NCBI RefSeq assembly: GCF_964355755.1
Contig: NC_092677.1
Coordinates: forward strand, 3,229,001-3,293,000
Source of the DNA: Antedon mediterranea
Taxonomy: Eukaryota; Echinodermata; Crinoidea; Comatulida; Antedonidae
Reading direction: 5' to 3'
Length of the DNA stretch: 64,000 nt
Shown here: piece after piece, positions 58,801 to 64,000 of the stretch
How the letters are laid out: each line of letters begins with the position of its first letter
Position numbering within the stretch: the first letter of the stretch is position 1
Notes under the pieces: generated by a model
What the model saw: the letters and a program-made list of their open reading frames with translations, nothing else
Databases searched by the model: none
What the model was told of the DNA's origin: nothing
Position numbers and translations under genes: made by a program

Positions 58801-61800
58801 CAGTTTTGATCATCAAAACGGTTTTTATAAACCGTTCTTTTGGAATTTTTTGAGTAAAACAGGCCCCAGGTCAGTCTACAGACACATTGGAATAAAAATA
58901 ATCGCACTGTAAATTAAATCTACTACTATTAATTTTATTTTTTTAGTCGTTGGGAAGTTATAAACTGTCTTTATAACACAAAGTCATTTCTTATTACTAC
59001 TGTCATTTCTGAAATTCCATCAAATCTGCGAAAAATTGATCTAATCTCAAAATTTATCATTTTATACACTAAGATCTTAAAACCATAAATCTTGGCAAAC
59101 ATGTTAAAATGTCTTACTCTATTTCTATCCTAAAAGATTACATTATAAATTATATTTGAACCATCATTTATATTTTTGAAATAATATATTGTAGCAAACG
59201 TTTACATTTTTTTTCATTTTTAAAGCGCAAAATTAATAACTTAGTATTTAAGTTCTTCATCTCACCTGCTTTGCCAAATCATGAAATATTGATAACATAA
59301 ATTTTGTAAAACACTTATTAAGCTTTAGCGGCACTTAAGCTGCTGGCCAACATGTAATGTCGGTCAGCTGCGACATTGCGATATCTGGATTAACCAAATG
59401 AGCTGAACATTCTTTGAAAATCCATCGATTAATGCCAAAATTAAGCTCGGTAATAACTAAAATTTAAAAGAAAAGTACTCATTTTGAGCAGCTTACAGAC
59501 AATTTGCATATCATACCAGTGTGCGTTTTACTTTACATAATTTGTATATTATACAGGTGTGGGTTTTCCTTTACATAATTTGCATATTATACAGGTGTGG
59601 GTTTCCCTTTACATAATTTGCATATTATACAGGTGTGGGTTTTCCTTTACATAATTTGCATATTATACAGTGTGGGGTTTCCTTTACATAATTTGCATAT
59701 TATACAGGTGTGGGTTTTCCTTTACATAATTTGTATTTACAGTATGCAATACTACAGTGTATATTACAAAATGTGGGATTTTCCAATTTACAACTTGGTA
59801 GTGGGGATTCCCCATTTACATGGGGGTATGGGGGGGGATTTTGCATTTACTGTAGAACTTGGTGTAGTGGGGATTTACCATTTACACTTAGCCAAGTGGG
59901 ATTTCCCATTTACACACACCAGTGGGGGACTTCTCATTTACATATATGGACAGTGTGAATTATTATAAAAGATATACTTAGTGGTAATTCCCTAGTCTCT
60001 TGGCATGGAAACAATTTGATGTTTTGTTTTCATCACTAACCATAAAAATATTGATTTTTCACCAACATAAAATGGAAATATTTTTATTGTTTGCATGTGT
60101 TTATGCAATTTTACATACATGCGTCATTAATATTAAATAACGTGATCTTTACTGGTATTGGTCAATTAGACATTTTACTGTGTCATGTGACAGATCAGAG
60201 TGCTAAAATGCAGAGTTACAAAGCAAACGAGAATATCCCACAATACCATTCACTTGTTATTAAACCAAACCAAACATTCCTTCAATTGTAATCAAATTCT
60301 AAAATACACAATCTAGTTTCCTTATTATTAGTAAACCATGACAAGACATCAGGTAGAAAATGATTGTAAAATAAAAGTTTACAGGTTTTGTGTGCAACTA
60401 AAAGTTTTTGTTTGTGCAATGGTGTCAAAAGCTAATGTACCAAAGCTAATGTACCAAAGCAAAAATTCATGTATATAATTCATTTATGAATTTGTAATGA
60501 GGATCACAAACAGCCTAAAGGTCACAGGATGGAATAAAATAGTTTAGATTGAAACAAATTGTATTACAAACATAGTAGTATAGTAAAACAATGTAATATT
60601 AGTATTATATTATCAACCTTCTTTATAATTTTTGTCATTCGAACAATTATACGTTTTTGAGAACCTTTTTTGTATTTGTTGTCACAGCTGGTGGCCTATT
60701 GTTTGTATTTTTGAAAATGAAATAATAAAAAAAAATAGAAAAAAAATATTAGCCTACTTTAGTAGTTTTACTGAGCTGTATTTGCAGCAATGTTAAAATG
60801 CCGATAAATAGATTCTTTCAAAAACTGTGATTTAGTATACTGTAATGCCTTTACTATTGGTGTAAAATTTAATTGTGCTTTATATTTTTTTAAATGTACA
60901 GTATTTAGTTAGTGTACTTATAATTACATGCAACATATCAATCATATCAAGATATTAACATATTAATACACTCTCAACACCAGCTGAATTAGGGGTGAAA
61001 AATTACAGTTAATGTTATCTGAAAACAAAGTGAAAGAAGCAATTATGAATACAGAAATATATATATATATATGTCAGACTCCAGATGATGAATAATGATG
61101 AATCTGCTTGAGAATGTAATAGTAATCAGTATGACAGAATACATGTATGTATATTATAACATACCAGAGTGTATTCTTTGATTGATGAAGTTAATACGCA
61201 TCACGCGTCGTTCGGTATTAGTTAACGCATTTAACACAAAAGTGATAAGCGATATTTAATTTCTAATGCATGTTTAGCTTTTTGTAAAAATGTTGAGAAT
61301 GCAGTGCGTGGCGTCTCTAAATGTTGTACTCTGCGTCAAAATTGGTGCTCTGTCTTTTTTTAATGGCCTAACTTCTGTGCCTAGCCTTTGAAAATTATCC
61401 CGAATGAAAGAAGCGTATTAATTGAATAAAAAACTACTTTAGAACAGTACAGTAAAAAATATAAAACAAAAACTTTCTATATCGTTGAATAGTGAGAAAG
61501 TTCAAGATCAGTTTTTAGTTTAAATAATAACATCTTGGACCTGAGGTTATCGTCTGTTATTACGGGATTGGGCCATATATTTTAATTCTCAAATCGACGA
61601 TCAATCAAATTTCAAATCATTTGGAGTCTGACTTATGAAAGTGTGATGAGATGCGAGTTTGTGACTAAATACAAAGATGCAGCGAACACTAGACAAAAGC
61701 ACAGCAATGCGCGTCGTTCCTTCAAAGCTACGAAGAGCAAGCTCTTGTTATTGTCACAAACTTACTGTAACCCGCGACACTACCGTAAAAATCACCGCTT

Positions 61801-63582
61801 CCACTGTTTATCAAACGTGCTGTGAAAACGTACAGAGAAAAAATGTTAATAAATGTAAAAATATACTAAATAGAAATAAGAAGAAATAAATGATTAAAGC
61901 TCTGCGTACATTATCAAACTTTATGTGACAAAAAAGTGTGATGTGCCCATATATGGACATGATGATGTTAAATCACTACCATATTTAGGCATATATCACC
62001 ACCATATTTGAGGACATCACACTTTTCTTTGTCAAACTAGTTTACTAGACTAGTGTGGACAGAGATTAAGATAACTAATTTATTTAGACTTTAGATTTGA
62101 GGAAAAAAAAATCAGAATCCTCCCAAATTCACTGCTAATAGTAAATGCATTCAATAAAGCTGGAACCAATTTTTACTTCTGGAAAACCAGTTTGACTGTT
62201 TGACACCAACTACCTTTTACAGTTATTAAACTATAGCTTCCTATAGATTTTTGTATCAAATTGTGTAAGTAAATTTATAAAATAATACAATGTTATATAT
62301 TATATTATTAGTATTGAGATTGTAAAGAGCATTATTTTCAATAACAATAAATATATTTAATAATATAGACAAAAATGTGTTAAAATGAGATATTATTAGA
62401 AGCATGCCAAATGGCATAAAAGCAGAATTGACAATAATACATCTGGAAAATTCACTAGGATGTCATAGATTATACCACACTGTATTAGAGGGGTGTTTTT
62501 GTTACATTTAAAGTTAAGGAAAAGTCTGTCAGTTTATTCAGGTAAGTTAGGCACAACATATATTATTATGCTTATCATCATTTAAACTTGTGATTTTTAG
62601 TGTGTGTAGAGTAGTGTAGGAGGGGCTTATTGCTCTATTTTAGGTTTTAATCCAGTTTAATCAAAATAAACATCATGGCATCATTTTGAGTTTTAATTAC
62701 TGACACTAGATTTGTGTTTGTTTGTTTCACATTATTCCTCAAAAATTGTATGATAATAAAGAAGGTACAATAATAAGTTTTTACCTCTCTTTATATCTAA
62801 TCTTAAAGAATTATTCTGTAGCTACTATTTAAAATGGTCTCAACATAGCTGATTAAATACTAATAGTATCTATTCATTGAACATTGGCGAGTGTCTTTCT
62901 TTTTACTTTATGCAAATTGAAAGTAGGCGTAACAAAAAAAAGTAAAGTAAATCCTGGATTTAAAATACTTGAATGAAAATTTATGCTTGATCGACCACAT
63001 GCAAATGTAGGTTCTTCATTCCGATAAAAATTGTAAAAAACTAAATCAATGCTTTTCATTTATTTTCTTGTAGTGGTGTGAAATTATTTGTTATAGAATC
63101 TGGGCACACACAGAATTAGAGAGATGAGATGGGATGGGCTATATACAGTACCACTTAATAATCTTCAGCCAATACAACGGTCCACTGGTGGGAGTTTTGT
63201 TCATTATAAACAATAATGAAATGATAAAGTTTGTAGACTTTCATTTTTTAAAGCAGCTTAAAACTTAACCCTATATAATATAATGACTTGCACATTACAA
63301 TAACACAAAAAAACATTACAAAATAAAACGATAAATTATGAAGTATTGAAGATCACTTAAGCCTAGCTAGGCCTAGTTCAAGGCTCTTCATCTGAAGGGT
63401 AAGAAGCAATTGGTTCCGGTATACTTACAGTATTTTTTGCCATTCTTCGCCGACGACGCACCACCAGCGGTGTCGTTCTCTGCTGCTTGAATCGACGGAG
63501 GTTTATCCCCTCCAACAATTTCAACTTCATTATTGATATCACCTTGTACAGCCGGCTTTGTTACAGTAAATCTTTGAGACAT
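40834..63582 (-). CDS. KCC: K-Cl cotransporter (KCC, SLC12A4-7 type), 24 coding exons
   Basis: Exons (high to low): 63582-63429, 57638-57585, 56119-56046, 54083-53973, 53167-53015, 51782-51597, 51201-50963, 50511-50291, 49786-49652, 49389-49291, 48841-48784, 48062-47769, 47654-47436, 47261-47157, 46972-46804, 45891-45803, 45578-45472, 45320-45201, 44769-44680, 44358-44267, 43980-43873, 43270-42999, 42573-42440, 40925-40834; about 1124 aa, normal for KCCs. It exports K+ with Cl- across the plasma membrane. Seen: RFTV (4-7), the SPAK/OSR1 docking motif; TM1 [18 protein letters not shown]3 [20 protein letters not shown]; a Cys-rich extracellular loop with an NAS glycosylation site; [28 protein letters not shown]-terminal [19 protein letters not shown] and [12 protein letters not shown]. 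Thr1060 in RRMHTAV corresponds to a WNK-pathway phosphosite. The first intron (5.8 kb) could hide alternative first exons. Confidence 0.93.
42689..42824. mobile_element. MITE copy 8 (CTGTCTACACTATCA family)
   Basis: In KCC intron 22. Left end AAGCTCTGTCCACACTATCA; right end GGTTTGATAGTTTAGACAAA; one ACCATATTTGG unit, so the simplest form of the core. Confidence 0.88.
42853..42990. mobile_element. MITE copy 9 (CTGTCTACACTATCA family)
   Basis: 28 bp from copy 8 in the same orientation. Left end AAGCTCTGTCCACACCATCA; right end TTTGATAGTGTAGCTTA is shortened and sits 9 bases before the exon 22 donor sequence. Confidence 0.85.
43290..43904. repeat. 87-bp tandem repeat (x7) that copies the end and splice donor of KCC exon 21
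   Basis: On the transcript strand each unit contains AAAGAGAGCTCTTTCGAT followed by the donor GTAAGTATCTC, then about 58 bp of intron. The real exon end (43873) is the first unit met by the polymerase; six further donor-bearing copies follow downstream. Two copies read TTGTTCGAT instead of CTTTCGAT. Reading past the real donor meets an in-frame stop within the first unit. Confidence 0.9.
44040..44200 (+). repeat. Dispersed repeat, relative of 6600-6775
   Basis: GTGACCTCTGGAGGCCTTGG, TTTTTCAACATATTTTAATG and AGGGGCCCCTATAAGC appear in the same order as at 6600-6775. In KCC intron 20. Confidence 0.6.
44446..44610 (+). mobile_element. tRNA-derived SINE, head-truncated copy
   Basis: Begins near the B-box region (AAGGTCTGGGGTTCAATCCT) and ends GGCGAGTTACTTGCTG. 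It is preceded by a MITE core fragment (44405-44445). In KCC intron 19. Confidence 0.75.
45655..45712. repeat. CTATTAAAGGGACACTC repeat, 3-4 units
   Basis: 17-bp units in KCC intron 16, related in wording to the reverse complement of the GTGTCCCTTTAAT elements at 14500-14935. Confidence 0.8.
49098..49175. mobile_element. Half-copy of the 37017-37134 palindromic element
   Basis: TTTGCTCCCAAACCCTTCCC, ATCATGCATTGTGCAATGAC and AGCTATTTGCGATAAACCTT match one arm of the 118-bp palindrome reverse-complemented. In KCC intron 10. Confidence 0.7.
50616..50690 (+). mobile_element. Possible tRNA-like SINE fragment
   Basis: GGTTATGATACTTGGCTACC resembles an A-box region, and GGGTTCAAGTCCTG a B box, 35-40 bases apart. 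No matching 3' stem. In KCC intron 7. Confidence 0.4.
51874..52985. repeat. 20-bp minisatellite (about 53 units) grown from a MITE core, KCC intron 5
   Basis: The left edge keeps the MITE end (CCTTGTCTACATTATCAAAT, then GTGATGTGCC and GGACATGATGATGTCATATC). The array then repeats ACCATATTTGGACATATCAC with A/G, T/C and GAG/GGC/GAC variants up to 52983, and the right MITE end is missing. Variants form blocks: runs of CACCACC-GGAC units alternate with CACTACC-GGGC units. One unit carries a 3-bp ATT insertion (about 52548). Long open frames on both strands are repeat artefacts. Confidence 0.95.
53262..53439. mobile_element. MITE copy 11 (CTGTCTACACTATCA family), three core units
   Basis: In KCC intron 4, 280 bp from the big array. 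Excellent ends (AAGCTCTGTCTACACTACCA / TTTGATAGTGTAGACAGAGC) and three tandem ACCATATTTGGGCATATCAC-type units, the intermediate stage between single-unit copies and the 53-unit array. Confidence 0.92.
54619..54749. mobile_element. MITE copy 12 (CTGTCTACACTATCA family), right end truncated
   Basis: In KCC intron 3. Left end AAGTTCTGTCTACACTATAA; two core units; right end stops at CTAGTTTGATACA. Confidence 0.85.
55029..55168. mobile_element. MITE copy 13 (CTGTCTACACTATCA family) with an adjacent end fragment
   Basis: In KCC intron 3. A lone right end (GATAGTGTAGACAGAG) at 55030-55045 abuts a second, diverged copy starting AAGCTCTATCTATGTACACT. Confidence 0.75.
57716..57915. repeat. 39-bp minisatellite, 5 copies, in KCC intron 1 near exon 2
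   Basis: The unit contains CCAGCCCCACACCCCCTGTC and AAAGATCTACACTCCTCAA. Looser relatives (CCTCCCAG, CTCTGCTGGCCCCACATC) continue to about 58270. It begins 78 bp upstream (in transcript sense) of the exon 2 acceptor, so on the transcript strand it is a G/A-rich tract. Confidence 0.9.
59508..59745. repeat. 39-40-bp repeat (TACATAATTTGCATATTATA...), about 6 copies, KCC intron 1
   Basis: Units alternate ACATAATTTGCATATTATAC with AGGTGTGGGTTTTCCTTT. Weaker TGTGGGATTTTCC/ATTTACA units continue to about 59950. Confidence 0.88.
61897..62068. mobile_element. MITE copy 14 (CTGTCTACACTATCA family), two core units
   Basis: In KCC intron 1. Left end AAGCTCTGCGTACATTATCA; two ACCATATTT units; right end diverged (CTAGTGTGGACAGAGATTAA). 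Confidence 0.85.
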
Positions 63583-64000
63583 TATTTACAACAATAATGT
63601 ACAAAACCCGTTTTAACAAGTGTTTTTTTAGTAAAGCCTTCTGCAACCGGCCACACAACACACTTTCTACCCGTCGCGATCGTCCGTCGTATTAATAAAA
63701 AGTACGTCTTGGAATTATAGAGGTCGCTGTTCAATTATTTAGTTCACTTTTTTTTTTTCGGAAACTTTTAATTTTTATGGAAAGTTTGTCTGTCAGGCGG
63801 TCTTTAGTATGATCATTAATTTCATATCTACCATCATTAAACCATGGTTACTCCATGATTAAACCAACATCACTTTTATCATCATCATTATAATTCATAT
63901 TACATTAAATTAAAGACACAACACATTAAAATGATACATTTTATTTTTATATTAGCAAATCATTTATTTTTATAAAAAAGTATTGCAATTTAAATATTCG
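63583..64000. other. 5' flank of KCC
   Basis: Upstream (minus-strand sense) of the KCC ATG at 63582. The first 120 bp are relatively CpG-rich (CCCGTCGCGATCGTCCGTCG at about 63669) and are a reasonable place for the promoter and 5' UTR. Beyond 63720 the sequence is AT-rich and I see no gene. Confidence 0.45.

Overview
The window is animal nuclear DNA: AT-rich, with many short spliced exons, GT-AG introns, dispersed SINE and MITE-like repeats and very many tandem arrays. The gene set (TSNAXIP1, a gamma-glutamylcyclotransferase, two RGS-like proteins, a K-Cl cotransporter) and the frequent 'taggcctag'-type words suggest an invertebrate deuterostome, perhaps an echinoderm. That taxonomic guess is an inference from general impression. 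No bacterial operon, CRISPR array, rRNA or functional tRNA gene was found.

Layout. (1) 1040-9690, plus strand: a 15-exon TSNAXIP1 gene (about 698 aa). Intron 4 is filled by a 2.5-kb 24-bp minisatellite. (2) 11904-16900, minus strand: a gamma-glutamylcyclotransferase (GGCT) gene with two alternative last exons. The distal one keeps the catalytic Glu. The proximal one has Leu at that position and ends in a basic stretch plus a CaaX prenylation box (CIVL). TSNAXIP1 and GGCT converge on a nearly perfect 69-bp minisatellite. (3) 18111-26165 and 27382-37936, plus strand: two intact tandem copies of a 20-exon multi-RGS-domain gene (about 1551 and 1427 aa, RGSL1/RGS22 family) with every intron phase conserved. 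Each copy has a 14-bp RFX X-box 120-135 bp before its ATG and a TGACGTCA-rich (CRE-like) array after its polyadenylation signal. (4) 40834-63582, minus strand: a complete 24-coding-exon K-Cl cotransporter (KCC, SLC12A4-7 type, about 1124 aa) with an N-terminal RFxV kinase-docking motif.

Functional themes. TSNAXIP1 and the X-box-bearing RGSL pair suggest a cilium or sperm-flagellum setting. The first RGSL copy carries a cluster of RRxS (PKA-type) sites that the second has lost. KCC is an unrelated housekeeping or osmotic neighbour.

Repeats. A palindromic MITE of about 150 bp (ends like AAGCTCTGTCTACACTATCA) occurs at least 13 times. A 20-bp piece of its interior is present once, two or three times in different copies and about 53 times in one 1.06-kb array inside the KCC gene, so the steps of minisatellite birth can be seen in one window. 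Tandem duplications have also copied splice sites in three places (8042-8303, 8656-8738, 43290-43904). All exon models come from reading frame, splice-site and family-similarity reasoning by eye; no transcript data were available.
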